Source: a bacterium
Lineage (GTDB): Bacteria; Oederibacteriota; CAKKQC01
DNA length: 64,000 nt
Direction of reading: 5' to 3'
Assembly (NCBI GenBank): GCA_919901855.1
Contig: CAKKQC010000001.1
Location: 62,001-126,000, forward strand
Part shown: positions 8,751 to 18,600 of the stretch, piece after piece
Position numbering within the stretch: position 1 is the first letter of the stretch
Layout of the letters: every line of letters begins with the position of its first letter
Translations under genes and position numbers: made by a program
The notes under the pieces: model-generated
The model's input: the letters and a program-made list of their open reading frames with translations, nothing else
Told to the model about the DNA's origin: nothing
Databases searched by the model: none

Positions 8751-8951
8751 TCAGTCCGTGGCGGTGAAGAAGTCGGGGACGGCGACGAGGAGCATGGCCA
8801 GGAGCGCGATCACGAGGCCCAGGAGCATGAGCATCGGCCAGATCGCCTTCGTGCGCTCGGATTCGACCTGGGTCGCCTTCCACGAGGCCCAGAACAGGAG
8901 GGCCGAGCCCCCGACCAGTCCCAGGTGCCACCACGGTCCGCCATGCAGCAT
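8751..8951 (-). CDS. Small two-helix membrane protein, first gene of the LuxE-LuxC operon
   Basis: 66 residues with two hydrophobic segments (about 6-22 and 40-58: WHLGLVGGSALLFWASW and MLMLLGLVIALLAMLLVAV) and a short charged loop. I do not recognise a family. The ATG at 8951 is chosen because a TACCAT box ends 9 nt upstream, the same geometry as other genes that begin transcription units here. A GTG 7 codons upstream is an alternative. Its position 12 bp before luxE suggests a membrane-linked role in the same pathway; this is inference. Confidence 0.6.
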   Translation of the reverse strand: MLHGGPWWHLGLVGGSALLFWASWKATQVESERTKAIWPMLMLLGLVIALLAMLLVAVPDFFTATD

Positions 8952-8986
8952 ATCGGGTTCATGGTAGCACACCTTCGCTCGAGGGC

Positions 8987-10975
8987 ATGAGAAGATACCT
9001 CCCGATGAGGCTCCCGGGCACCACCCGATTCCTCCCCGCCGCCCTCGCGGCCATGCTGATGCCCGGCGTTTCCCTTTCCGCCGACGACTCCGACCTTTCG
9101 CCGGGCGCCGAAGCCCCGGTGACGGGTTCCACGCCGCTCATGCGGCAACTCTCCGCGGTCCCCGAGCCCGGCCTCAAGGCGTTCCGGTTCCGGGCGGCGG
9201 TCCGGACGGACACGCTCACGCGGGCAGCCACGCTTACCCTCAACGTCGGCGCCCGCGGCGCCGTCGTCCGGCTGGAACCCGGCACCGACCCCTCGGGGAC
9301 CGTCATCGAGCGCGTCGTGTACCCCGCCCGCGTCAAGCTCTGGACCCCGGCGAAGCCCGTCCAGTTCCAGCTCGAGGCGACGATCGAATCGGGCGGCCGC
9401 AGGGTCGACCGGCGCGTGATCCGGTTTCCGATGCGAACCGTCGAGGTGCGCGACGGCACCGTCTGGCTCAACGGCGCGCGGCTCCCCATCCGCGGCGCCG
9501 GCGGCCTCTCGGGCGCGCCCCTGGAGGCGGACCTCCGGCGGCTGCACGCGCAGGGCTTCAACCTGGTCCGGCTCGGGGACGCGATCGTCGATCCCGCGGC
9601 CCGCGAGGCCTGCGCGGCGCACGGCCTGCTCGTGCTCGAGGATCTCCCCGCCCCGCCGGCGATCGAGCGCGCAGTCGCGACGGAACCTCCCGCGCCGGAC
9701 GCCGCCGCCCTCGAGGCCCACGGCCTCCTGGCGCCCTTCGGCAGCGCCACGGCCTTCACCGAGGCGTGCCGGGTCCGCCAGGCGGAACGCATCCGGCGGA
9801 AGCTCGAGGACCTCCGGTTCGACGCCGAGTCGCCGGGCTCTCTCATAGAGGGCTGGTGGACGCTCGACGACACGCTGACGCGCGTCTTCGCGCGCTGGCT
9901 CCTGGCCGCGCGCCTGTCGCGCCGGCTGATCGAACCCGGCGCCGCCCCCCTGGTCACGCTCCTGCTCGCCGGGCCGGCTCCCCTCCCCCGCGATGCCGCG
10001 GTCGAGTGGCGCCTGCTGGAACCGGTCGAGTGCGCGCGCCCGTCCCGGACGGGATCGGGCGCCGCCGGCCCGCCGCCGCCGAAGCCGCCGCCGTGGCGGC
10101 CCGCTCCAGCCGCCGTCGCGGGCGCGGCCGGCGTCTTCGGCGCAGCCGGTGCGTTCGGGGCGACGGCCGCGTCGGGCGCCACCGCCTCGGCCGCGTTCGC
10201 CCTGCCCGCCGTCACGCGTCCGGGCGCCTGGTTCCTCGAGGCCCGCGTGCGCCGGCAGGGCCGGACCCTCGCCCAGACCCGCGAGGGCTTCGGCGTGGTC
10301 TCCGATCCTTCCTTCTCCCAGATCTCGTTCGCCCTGCTCGGCACGTCGCCCGAGCTCGAGCGCGCGTTCGCCGCCTGGCTCATCCCCGCCGATCTCGCGG
10401 ATGCGACCGTCGTCGTGCACCCCGCCCGCGTCGGCGCCGAGGCGCTCGCGGCCATGGGCCGTAGCCTCGCCGCAGGCCGGAAGGCCATCTTCCTCGCGCT
10501 CGACGCCGACGACACCGCCGCGCTCAACGCCTGGGGGGGCCTCGGCTTCACGCTCACACTCACCGGCGAGGGGGAGGCCGCGCGCGGCGCCGCGGTAGCG
10601 GCGGGGGCCGGCCTGGCCGGCCCGCGTGCACATTGGTTCCGCCCCGGCCCGTTCGCGAACCGCTCCCCCGCTCCGTGGGGAGCCCCGGCAGACGGCGCCG
10701 ATCCCGGCCGGACGCCCCGGTGGCTGGCGGACGAGGGGGACGAGCCGCTCCTGCCGGCGCTCTCGCTGGCCCCCCCGCCGGGCGCCACCGTCTGGGCCGG
10801 CTCCGTTGGGCCCGGGGTTTCGCCGTCCGGCGAAACTCCGGGCACCGCTTGGGGTGCAGACATCCTCGTCGTCCGCGCGGGAGCCGGCCGCGTGGTCTTC
10901 TGCCAACTGCGCCTCCTGGAGCATTTCGAGCAGCAGTTGGCGAAGCTGACGTTCCTGCGCCTGCTGGCCCTGTAA
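8987..10975 (+). CDS. Secreted degenerate GH2-like protein
   Basis: 662 residues with a signal peptide (TRFLPAALAAMLMPGVSLSA). Residues ~60-170 look like the beta-sandwich preceding a GH2 catalytic domain; VWLNGARLPIRGAGG at ~155-170 is the typical entry to a GH2 TIM barrel, followed by LRRLHAQGFNLVRL. After that the barrel is eroded: I cannot find the NE acid/base or the nucleophile segment. A low-complexity Gly/Ala/Pro stretch (~360-405) and a palindromic insertion (10817-10857) interrupt the second half. It is therefore probably a non-catalytic or strongly diverged relative. It reads away from the LuxE operon. Confidence 0.6.
   Translation: MRRYLPMRLPGTTRFLPAALAAMLMPGVSLSADDSDLSPGAEAPVTGSTPLMRQLSAVPEPGLKAFRFRAAVRTDTLTRAATLTLNVGARGAVVRLEPGTDPSGTVIERVVYPARVKLWTPAKPVQFQLEATIESGGRRVDRRVIRFPMRTVEVRDGTVWLNGARLPIRGAGGLSGAPLEADLRRLHAQGFNLVRLGDAIVDPAAREACAAHGLLVLEDLPAPPAIERAVATEPPAPDAAALEAHGLLAPFGSATAFTEACRVRQAERIRRKLEDLRFDAESPGSLIEGWWTLDDTLTRVFARWLLAARLSRRLIEPGAAPLVTLLLAGPAPLPRDAAVEWRLLEPVECARPSRTGSGAAGPPPPKPPPWRPAPAAVAGAAGVFGAAGAFGATAASGATASAAFALPAVTRPGAWFLEARVRRQGRTLAQTREGFGVVSDPSFSQISFALLGTSPELERAFAAWLIPADLADATVVVHPARVGAEALAAMGRSLAAGRKAIFLALDADDTAALNAWGGLGFTLTLTGEGEAARGAAVAAGAGLAGPRAHWFRPGPFANRSPAPWGAPADGADPGRTPRWLADEGDEPLLPALSLAPPPGATVWAGSVGPGVSPSGETPGTAWGADILVVRAGAGRVVFCQLRLLEHFEQQLAKLTFLRLLAL
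10817..10857. repeat. In-frame paired palindromic element (copy 1)
   Basis: Hairpin 1 has perfect 9-bp arms, GTTTCGCCG (10817-10825) and CGGCGAAAC (10828-10836), with a 2-nt TC loop. Hairpin 2 follows at once, GCACC (10842-10846) with GGTGC (10853-10857). It encodes a PGVSPSGETPG segment inside the GH2-like gene. The same layout recurs at 18554-18605 and 34689-34735. Confidence 0.6.
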
Positions 10976-11028
10976 GGACCGGGCGGGACCTGTCCAACCC
11001 GGCGGGGGTATGATGTTTGCCACCTGAC

Positions 11029-12951
11029 ATGCTGCACACGCTTGTCTGCCTGAAGCAGGTTCCCGACACGACGCAGGTCAGAATCTCGCCGGAGACGGGG
11101 ACCCTCATCCGCGAGGGCGTCCCCTCGATCGTGAACCCGTACGACACGCACGCGGTCGAGGAGGCGCTGCGCCTCAAGGAGCGCTACGGGGGCATGGTGA
11201 CGGCCATCAGCATGGGACCCCTACAGGCCCGCGAAGCCCTGCAGAAGGCGGTGTCGCTCGGCGTGGACGAGACCTTCCTCCTCAGCGACCGGTTCTTCGC
11301 GGGCGCGGACACGTGGGCGACGAGTTACGCACTCGCCGAGGCGATCCTGTACTTCGGCCGGGAGCGCCCCGTGGACCTCGTGATCTGCGGCAAGCAGTCC
11401 ATCGACGGCGACACCGCCCAGGTCGGCCCCGGCATCGCCGCCCGGCTCGGCTGGACCCAGCTCACGTGCGTGGACTCCGTGCTCGAGATCGACGTCAAGG
11501 CTCGCACGATCCGGGTCCGCCGGAGGCTCGAGGGCGCGCACGAAACCCTGGTCGGACCCCTGCCCGCCGTGCTCACGGTCGTCAAGGAGATCAACGAGCC
11601 CCGGCGGGCGAAACTGCCCGACCTCATCCGGGCCCTGCGGACGGTCCCGCCCGTCGTGACGGCCGCGGACCTCAAGCTCGACCCCAACCTCACCGGCCTC
11701 AAGGGCTCGCCCACGAAGGTGCGCCGGGTCTTCCCGCCGCCGGCGAGGACGGGCGGCGAGCTGATCCGCCCCGCGGGCCCGGGCGAGGCGGTCCGGATCC
11801 TGATCGACCGGCTGACCCACGCGGGACTCCTCGACGCCCTGCGCCGCGGCGGGACGGCCGCCGCCCGGGGCCGGCACCTGCCGCAGGCAGGCGCCTCGTC
11901 CGCGATTCCCCTCACCGAGGGCCGCCCGGACGAGGGTGCCCGCGGCGTCTGGGTCTTCGTCGAGCAGGCGGGCGAGTCCGCCGCCCCGGTTTCCTGGGAG
12001 CTGCTGGGCATCGCCAAGGAGCTCGCGGCGGATCTCTACACCGAGCCCGCCGCCATCGTGCTCGGCCACAAGGTCGATCCGCTGGTGCGCGAAGCCGTCG
12101 CTTACGGGGCCGCCACCGTGTACGCCATCGACGATCCCATCCTCGCCCACTACCGCACCCAGCCGTTCACGCACGCGCTGACGAGCCTCGTGAAGCGGTA
12201 CAACCCCGAGATCCTGCTGCTGGGGGCGACGACGACCGGCCGGGACCTCGCGAGCGCCGTCGCGACGCGGGTGCGCACGGGGCTGACCGCGGACTGCACG
12301 AAGCTCGCGATCGACAAGGAACGCCAGCTCCTCGAGCAGACCCGGCCCGCGTTCGGCGGGAACATCATGGCCACGATCATGACCGAGAACCACCGCCCCC
12401 AGATGAGCACCGTGCGGCCGCGCGTCATGCCCATGCCGGCCCGCGACGCCGGAATGAGCGGGCGCGTGATCCGCGAGAAGCTCGGCCTCGACGAGAAGGA
12501 CGTGGGCGTCAAGCTGCTCGAGTTCACCCGCGAGGACCTTGCCGAAACCGTCAACCTCGACGACGCCGAAGTCATCGTCTCCGGCGGGCGCGGCATGGGA
12601 TCGAAGGAGAACTTCCGGCTGCTCGAGGACCTCGCCGGGGCCCTCGGCGGCGTAGTCGCCGCCTCCCGGGCCGCCGTGGACGCGAAGTGGATCAGCTACG
12701 CCCACCAGGTCGGGCAGACTGGGCGGACCGTTCGCCCCCGCCTCTACATCGCCTGCGGCATCTCGGGCGCGGTCCAGCACCTCGTCGGGATGCAGACGAG
12801 CGACGCCATCATCGCGATCAACAGCGACCCCACCGCGCCGATCTTCTCCGTCGCCACCTGGGGCGTGGTCGGCAACGCCGTCGAGATCGTGCCCGCCCTC
12901 ACGGCGGCGCTGGCGGCCGCGGGCTTCGCCCGCGCCGGAGACCCGGCATGA
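11029..12951 (+). CDS. Fused electron transfer flavoprotein, beta and alpha subunits (FixA-FixB-like)
   Basis: 640 residues: a complete ETF-beta half (~1-265; LVCLKQVPDT, NPYDTHAVEEAL, LVICGKQSIDGDTAQVGP) joined by a Gly/Arg-rich linker to an ETF-alpha half (~305-640; VWVFVEQ, SGGRGMGSKENFRLLEDLA, ARLYIACGISGAVQH-like, AIIAINSDPTAPIF). The alpha half has the FAD-binding C-terminal domain. ETFs pass electrons between NADH or dehydrogenases and quinone. With FixC and FixX directly downstream, this looks like a FixABCX-type module, some of which bifurcate electrons to ferredoxin and quinone. I chose ATG 11029; a TATGAT box at 11009-11014 could be its -10. Fusion of both subunits in one chain is uncommon. 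Confidence 0.9.
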   Translation: MLHTLVCLKQVPDTTQVRISPETGTLIREGVPSIVNPYDTHAVEEALRLKERYGGMVTAISMGPLQAREALQKAVSLGVDETFLLSDRFFAGADTWATSYALAEAILYFGRERPVDLVICGKQSIDGDTAQVGPGIAARLGWTQLTCVDSVLEIDVKARTIRVRRRLEGAHETLVGPLPAVLTVVKEINEPRRAKLPDLIRALRTVPPVVTAADLKLDPNLTGLKGSPTKVRRVFPPPARTGGELIRPAGPGEAVRILIDRLTHAGLLDALRRGGTAAARGRHLPQAGASSAIPLTEGRPDEGARGVWVFVEQAGESAAPVSWELLGIAKELAADLYTEPAAIVLGHKVDPLVREAVAYGAATVYAIDDPILAHYRTQPFTHALTSLVKRYNPEILLLGATTTGRDLASAVATRVRTGLTADCTKLAIDKERQLLEQTRPAFGGNIMATIMTENHRPQMSTVRPRVMPMPARDAGMSGRVIREKLGLDEKDVGVKLLEFTREDLAETVNLDDAEVIVSGGRGMGSKENFRLLEDLAGALGGVVAASRAAVDAKWISYAHQVGQTGRTVRPRLYIACGISGAVQHLVGMQTSDAIIAINSDPTAPIFSVATWGVVGNAVEIVPALTAALAAAGFARAGDPA

Positions 12952-14255
12952 GCGAGCGCTTCGACTGCATCGTCGCCGGCGGCGGGCTCGCCGGGCTGAC
13001 GGCCGCCTACACGATGGCGAAGGCGGGCCTCAAGGTCGCGGTCATCGAGCGCGGCACCTCGCCGGGCGCGAAGAACGTCATGGGCGGGGTCCTCTACCGC
13101 CAGCCCACGGAGCTGATCTTCCCCGAGTTCTGGAAATCGGCCCCGGTGGAGCGTCCCGTCGCCCAGCAGAGCCTCTGGGTCCTCGGCAAGAAGGGCGCGC
13201 TCGAGCTCGGGGTCAAGAATCCCGCCCGGACGGCGCCCCCCTACAACGCCTTCACCGTGCTGCGCGCCAAGTTCGACAAGTGGCTGGGCCGGCAGGTCGT
13301 CGACGCGGGCGCGCTCATCATCCCCGAGACCGTGGCGACGGACGTGATCCTCGAGAACGGGGCCATCGTCGGCGTCCGCACCGACCGCGAGGACGGCGAC
13401 CTCTACGCCAGCGCCGTGATCGCCGCCGACGGCGTCTACAGCCAGATCGCCTGGAAGGCGGGCCTGCGGCGGGAGTGGCGGCCGGACCAGGTGTCGCTCG
13501 CCGTCAAGGAGGTCATCGCCCTCCCGGCGGAGCGGATCGAGGACCGATTCCACCTCTCCGACGGCGCCGGCGCCACGATCGAGCTCGTCGGCGACGCCAC
13601 GATGGGCATGATGGGCATCGCCTTCATTTACACGAACAAGGACTCCCTCTCCGTGGGCGTCGGCGTCATGCTCGCGGACCTCGTCAAGCACCGGCGCAAC
13701 CCGAACGACGTCCTCGAGAACCTCAAGGCCCACAAGGTCATCCAGCCGCTTCTCGCGGGCGGAGTGGTCCGCGAGTACGTGGCCCACATGATTCCCGAGG
13801 GCGGCTACGAGAGCATCCCCAAGCTCTTCGCGAACGGCCTGCTCGTGGCCGGGGACGCCGCCCAGCTCGTGAACAGCTTCCACCGCGAGGGCTCGAACCT
13901 CGCCATGCACTCCGGGAGGTTGGCGGCCGAGACGATCATCGAGGCGGCGAAGCGGGGCGACTTCTCGGCCACCGCGCTGTCCCGCTACCGGGACCGGTTG
14001 GACGACAGCTTCGTCATGAAGGACATGAAACAATACGCGGGCATAGGCAGCTACCTCGAGCACCGCCCGCACTACTTCGGCGTCTACCCGGACCTGGTCA
14101 ACGACGTGCTGTTCGAGTTCTTCGCGATCGACAGCATACCGAAGCGGGAAAAGCTGCGGATCATGTTCCGCAAGGCGCTCGAGTCGCGGTCGCTTTTCGG
14201 TATGCTCAGGGACGGCGTGGGGCTGATCATGCGGCTCCTGCTGAAATCCGTATGA
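12948..14255 (+). CDS. fixC: FixC / ETF:quinone oxidoreductase-like flavoprotein
   Basis: 435 residues. The N-terminus has the FAD-binding Rossmann motif CIVAGGGLAGLTAA, then VIERGTSPGAKNVMGG as in FixC. AAVIAADGVYS-like and NGLLVAGDAAQLVNSFHREGSN are the second FAD motif region, and EHRPHYFGVYPDL fits the quinone-oxidoreductase C-terminal half. The protein takes electrons from the ETF and passes them to membrane quinone via FixX. Its ATG overlaps the ETF stop by 4 bp and its stop overlaps the fixX start by 4 bp, so synthesis is coupled. Confidence 0.92.
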   Translation: MSERFDCIVAGGGLAGLTAAYTMAKAGLKVAVIERGTSPGAKNVMGGVLYRQPTELIFPEFWKSAPVERPVAQQSLWVLGKKGALELGVKNPARTAPPYNAFTVLRAKFDKWLGRQVVDAGALIIPETVATDVILENGAIVGVRTDREDGDLYASAVIAADGVYSQIAWKAGLRREWRPDQVSLAVKEVIALPAERIEDRFHLSDGAGATIELVGDATMGMMGIAFIYTNKDSLSVGVGVMLADLVKHRRNPNDVLENLKAHKVIQPLLAGGVVREYVAHMIPEGGYESIPKLFANGLLVAGDAAQLVNSFHREGSNLAMHSGRLAAETIIEAAKRGDFSATALSRYRDRLDDSFVMKDMKQYAGIGSYLEHRPHYFGVYPDLVNDVLFEFFAIDSIPKREKLRIMFRKALESRSLFGMLRDGVGLIMRLLLKSV

Positions 14256-14536
14256 AACTCGAAGACAAGCTCTACACCGTCGGGTCGAAGCCCGACGAGG
14301 CGGGGTCGCATCTCGCGATCAAGGACCCCGCCCCGTGCCTCGGGCCCTGCGAGGCGCTGGGCCGCCCGTGCACGACGTTCTGCCCCGCGCGCGTCTACGT
14401 CTGGGCCACGGACCGGATCACGGTCGCGTACAGCAACTGCCTCGAGTGCACGGCCTGCCGCACGGGGTGCCCGTTCGCGAACATCGACTGCCGCCTCCCG
14501 CGCGGCGGGTTCGGCGTCGCCCACAAGTACGGTTAG
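14252..14536 (+). CDS. fixX: FixX-like ferredoxin
   Basis: 94 residues, standard length. It contains the FixX pattern of cysteines: PCLGPC and CTTFCPA in the N-terminal half, then NCLECTACRTGCPF with a following C, binding iron-sulfur clusters. It acts as partner of FixC in ETF:quinone electron transfer. Last gene of the ETF-fixC-fixX operon; the following gene converges after 43 bp. Confidence 0.92.
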   Translation: MKLEDKLYTVGSKPDEAGSHLAIKDPAPCLGPCEALGRPCTTFCPARVYVWATDRITVAYSNCLECTACRTGCPFANIDCRLPRGGFGVAHKYG

Positions 14537-14579
14537 CAGGGAAAAGAGGTACGGCCTCCGCTGATACCCGCCAACCGGG

Positions 14580-15569
14580 CTAAAACCAGCCGGACTTCTT
14601 GTCCTTCGGCTTCTCCCCGGGCTTGGCCCCCGGTGCTGCCGCCGGCGTCGCCGCCGGCTTGCCCGTCGTCGTCGCCGTGGGAGCCACCGCCGGGGCAGCC
14701 GCCGGAGCCACCACCGCGAGCCCGAGCTGGTCGACCATCTTCATCGCGTCCCTAGAGCCCCACCGCTCCGTGATCCGGCCGTCGGCGATCCGGAAGAACT
14801 CGATGAATCCGGCGCGGAACGCGCGGCCCGAGGGCGGCAACCCCATGAACTGGCCCTGCTGGGTACCCGTGCAGACGCCCCGGACGGCGACGCGGCCTCC
14901 AGCGACCAGGACGTCCTCGATCGCGCAGGCGAGGTCGGGAAAAGCCGCGCGCAGGTCCGTGACCCCGGCCTTGAAACCGGCCGCGTCCCCGGTCTTGCCG
15001 GGTGCGGGATCGTGGTCGATGAAGGTGCCGGCCAGGAGCATGTCGGCGCGGCTGAGATCGCCCTTGCCGATCACGCCCTCCACGAGCGATCGCGCCACCG
15101 TCTCATCGGCCTTCGCCTTCGCCTGCGTGAGCCGGAGCTGGGCGGCGGCCGAGAACCGGACCGTGAGCGACCGGATCTTGCCGCCCAGAACGACGGCCTC
15201 GACGAAGCCGTCGAGGGGGGCGACACCCAGCCGGCGCGCGCCCTCGTTGCTGATGCTCGTGGGCCCCGTGACCCGGCCGCCCTCGCTGACCTGGCGGTTC
15301 CCGGAGTCCATGCGCCAAGCCCCCGACGCGAGCGACTGGAGCCACGCGTCGATCTGGGCGCGGCCGGACGCGGTCGCGCTCTCCGGCGCCGTCACGACGG
15401 CGTCGTCGGCGAAGAGCGCGGAAGCGTCCGCAACCTTCCCCGCGTTGACCGCCGCCTCGAGCGACTCGACCACCTGCTGTTCGGGCGCCTTGTCCTTCGC
15501 CTGCGCCCCCGCCGGGCACCCCGCCGCGAGCCAAGCCGCCACCGCCATCCCGCACGCTATCCTGCTCAT
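14580..15569 (-). CDS. Exported double SnoaL-like (NTF2-fold) protein A
   Basis: 329 residues with signal peptide (IACGMAVAAWLAAGCPAGAQA) and two NTF2-like domains (~25-135 and ~140-270). The second shows a SnoaL-polyketide-cyclase-like layout: TFIDHDPAPG, FKAGVTDLRAAFPDL, RGVCTGTQQGQFMGLPPSG, FFRIADGRITERWGSRD. The tail is Ala/Pro/Lys-rich low complexity. SnoaL-fold proteins bind or convert small hydrophobic ligands; function here is unknown. The ATG at 15569 has a strong GGGGGGAGG Shine-Dalgarno and a TATAAT box further upstream. A paralogue of the same two-domain design lies at 21631-22575. Confidence 0.75.
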   Translation of the reverse strand: MSRIACGMAVAAWLAAGCPAGAQAKDKAPEQQVVESLEAAVNAGKVADASALFADDAVVTAPESATASGRAQIDAWLQSLASGAWRMDSGNRQVSEGGRVTGPTSISNEGARRLGVAPLDGFVEAVVLGGKIRSLTVRFSAAAQLRLTQAKAKADETVARSLVEGVIGKGDLSRADMLLAGTFIDHDPAPGKTGDAAGFKAGVTDLRAAFPDLACAIEDVLVAGGRVAVRGVCTGTQQGQFMGLPPSGRAFRAGFIEFFRIADGRITERWGSRDAMKMVDQLGLAVVAPAAAPAVAPTATTTGKPAATPAAAPGAKPGEKPKDKKSGWF

Positions 15570-15624
15570 GCCTTTTCCTCCCCCCGCCGGAAGCCTGTGG
15601 ACGCGGCCCCTCGCCGGGCACCCC

Positions 15625-15634
15625 ATTATATGAT
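15625..15634. promoter_or_regulatory. Divergent promoter with overlapping -10 boxes
   Basis: The ATTATATGAT stretch reads as TATAAT on the minus strand (15630-15625, toward the SnoaL gene, leaving a leader with a Shine-Dalgarno) and TATGAT on the plus strand (15629-15634, 9 nt before the GH2 start). The two boxes share bases, so RNA polymerase could serve only one direction at a time. Confidence 0.5.
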
Positions 15635-15643
15635 CGAAGGGCC

Positions 15644-18600
15644 ATGAACGCTCGACGTCTCCTCCCCCTTGTCCTGGCCGCCGGTTTGCTGGCTGTACCG
15701 CCAGCCCGCGCAGTTCCGCGTTCCACCGGAACCATGACTCCTGCCCCTGCCGCCACCCGGGCCATCCTCGACCTCGCCGACGGCTGGCAGGCCGCCGAGA
15801 CACGGATACGGTCCGACAAGGCTCCCGCATCTGGATGGACCGCCGGCGACGTGCCCCGGCTGTTCTGGTCCGAGGCCAAAGGCGGCTCGTCCTACGCCTG
15901 GTTCCGCCGCACGGTGACCGTGCCCGCGGCGTGGAAGGGCCGGCGCGTGATCCTCCGCCTCGCCGGCGCGAAGTTCGATGCGCACGTCTACCTCGACGGC
16001 AAGCTCCTCGGAACCCGGCTCGAGGGGTACACGCCGTGGGATCTGGATCTCACGAGCCGCGCCCGGCCCGGCACGACCCACCGGCTCGAGATCCGGTGCC
16101 AGGACTGGGGGGCGACCTTCGCCGACGGGTATGTCCTCCCGGCGAAGATCGACGGCGATATACGCTACGCGACGGGCGGCCGGACGCTGGCCCCGATCGG
16201 CGGCGTCTTCTACGCCTTCGGGCTTTGGGACGGCGTCCGGCTCGAGGCGCGCCCCACCGCGTCCCTCGACGACGTCGCGATTGCGCCGTCGGTCCGGCGC
16301 GCCGACCTCACCGTCACCGGCCGCGTCGCGGTCGTTTCGACCGGCCAGATCGCTTCGACCCGGGTTGAAGCCGAGGTCCTCGACGGCGCCACGGTCGTGC
16401 TCCGGCTGGCCGCGACCCCGACGGGGACGGACGGAGGGTGGCGGCTCGAGGCGCCGTTCCCCGGCGCGCCCCGCTGGTCGCCCGAGGACCCGCACCGGCT
16501 CGTCCTGCGCCTTACGCTCCGCGGCGCGGACCGGAAGCCGGCCGATGTCCTCGAGATTCCGTTCGGTTTCCGCGAACTCTGGGCCGACGGCCCCGACTTC
16601 GTCTTCAACGGCGTGAAGCGGCACCTCCTCGCCACGTCTACCTGGCCCGCGACGGCGCCCATGACGCGCGACCAGGTCCGGGACGTGCTCAAGCAGGTCA
16701 AGGCCGCGAACACGATCGCGATCCGGTTCCACACCCAGCCCTGGCGGGAGATGTGGCTCGAGGAGGCGGACGCCCTCGGGATCATGGTCGTCGACGAGGC
16801 CGCGCTCTGGTGCGACGGCGGGGGCGGCTACGCATACAAGGACCCGCGGTTCTGGGCGAACTACCGGGAGCACGTGGCGGGCATGATCCGCCGCGACCGC
16901 AACCACGCCTCGCTCGTCATGTGGAGCCTCGAGAACGAACTCCTGCACTGCGGCGGTGCGGCCACGGACCCCGGCCTCGAGGGCAAGCTCGCCGACCTCG
17001 GCCGGTTCGCGAAGGCCCTCGACCCATCGCACCTGATCACGTTCGAGGCCGATCTGGATCCCGGCGCCGCCGCCGACGTCATCGGCCTTCACTACCCGCA
17101 CGAGCTCCCGGACTACGCTGACTGGCCGGACACCGCGAACTGGCTCGGCGACGAGACGGTCACGGGCACCGCCGGGGGCCTCATGGGCAGCCGCGGGGCG
17201 AAGTTCCGGTGGGACCGCACGAAGCCGCTCTACATCGGCGAATACCTGTGGGTGCCCGACGGCACGCCCGCGCCCGGCACGGTCTACTACGGCGACGAAG
17301 CCTACGCCGACACCGGGCTGTTCAGCCGGCGGGCGAAGGCCAGGGCCTGGGAGGACCAGGCCGTCGCCTACCGCGCGGCCGGGGTCTCGGGCCAGTGCCC
17401 GTGGACGATGTTCGAGAGCGACACCGAACGGTTCCCCCTGGACCTCAACCCGGACGCGAACATCCTCTGCCAGGCCCAGGCCGGCGCCTACGTGCCCGTG
17501 GCCGCATACCTGCGCGAGTGCGACACCCGGTTCTTCCGCGGCGAGGCCGTGACCCGCACCTTCGACGTCTTCAACGATTCGACCGCCGCGGCGCACCTCA
17601 ACCTGGCCTGGGCGGTCGCGCCCGCGGGCCCGAACGGGTCGGTGACCCTCTTCCTGGAGCCCGGCGGCCGCGCCGTCGTGCCCGTCCTCGTCGTCGCCGA
17701 CTCCGCGAGCTCGTCGACCCTCGCCGCCTTCGCCACGGTCCTGACGGCCGAGACCTTCCGCGTCCACCGGACCGAGCAGCGCTGGACCCTGGAGCCGAAG
17801 CGCCCGCTCGCCTCTCCGGCGGGTGTCCGGCTCCGGCTCTACGATCCCGCGGGGATCTGGGGCCCGAAGCTCCTGGCCGAGGGGCTGAAGACCCGTCCGC
17901 TGGCGTCGCTGGACGAGGCCGCGAAACTCGACCCGGCCCGGGACATCCTCGTAATCGCTCCCTCGTCGCTCTCCTCCGCAAGCCCATCCGGAGACTCCAT
18001 CCCCGTTGTCGGGCGAGTGGTGCCGGGAGCCCAGGGACTCGCCGCCTTCTTCGCCCGCGGCGGCCGCGCGCTGTTCATGGAGCAGGACTCGTACGGCGGC
18101 CTGCTGCCCGGCATCGCGCTCGTGAACCACGCCTCGACCATGACCTTCCCCGCCGGCCCCGATCCTCTCCTCGAGGGGCTCGCGGCCGACGACCTCAAGT
18201 TCTGGCGGCCCGGCCACTACGTGACCCGGAAGGAGGTCCGCCGGCCCGCGGGTGGCGGCGCGCGGACCCCCGTCGTCTCGGGCGGCCGCGACATGCTGGA
18301 CCAGGCCCCCGTCGTCGACCTGCCGGTCGGCCCCGGCCGCGCGATCCTGCTCCAGGCCCTGTGCGGGGCGAAGCTCGGGACCGAGCCGGCCGCGCGCCGG
18401 CTCTTCCAGAACGCCCTCGGGGTGTTGGCGACGCCCGCGAGGCCTTCCGCTCCGGCCGTCGTGTTCGGCGGCGACGCGTTCACGGCACGCCTCGAGGGCC
18501 TGGGCGTCCGCGTGTCCCGGGTCGAAGCGACCCGTCGCGTCGGGACGACGCGCGGGTTCTCGCCGGACGGCGAGATCCCGAGGGTTTCGGCAGACGCCAA

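Noticed and set aside
11313-12947. Extension of the FixC frame back over the ETF gene
   Set aside because: Overlaps a well-conserved ETF in another frame; its composition is shadow-like.
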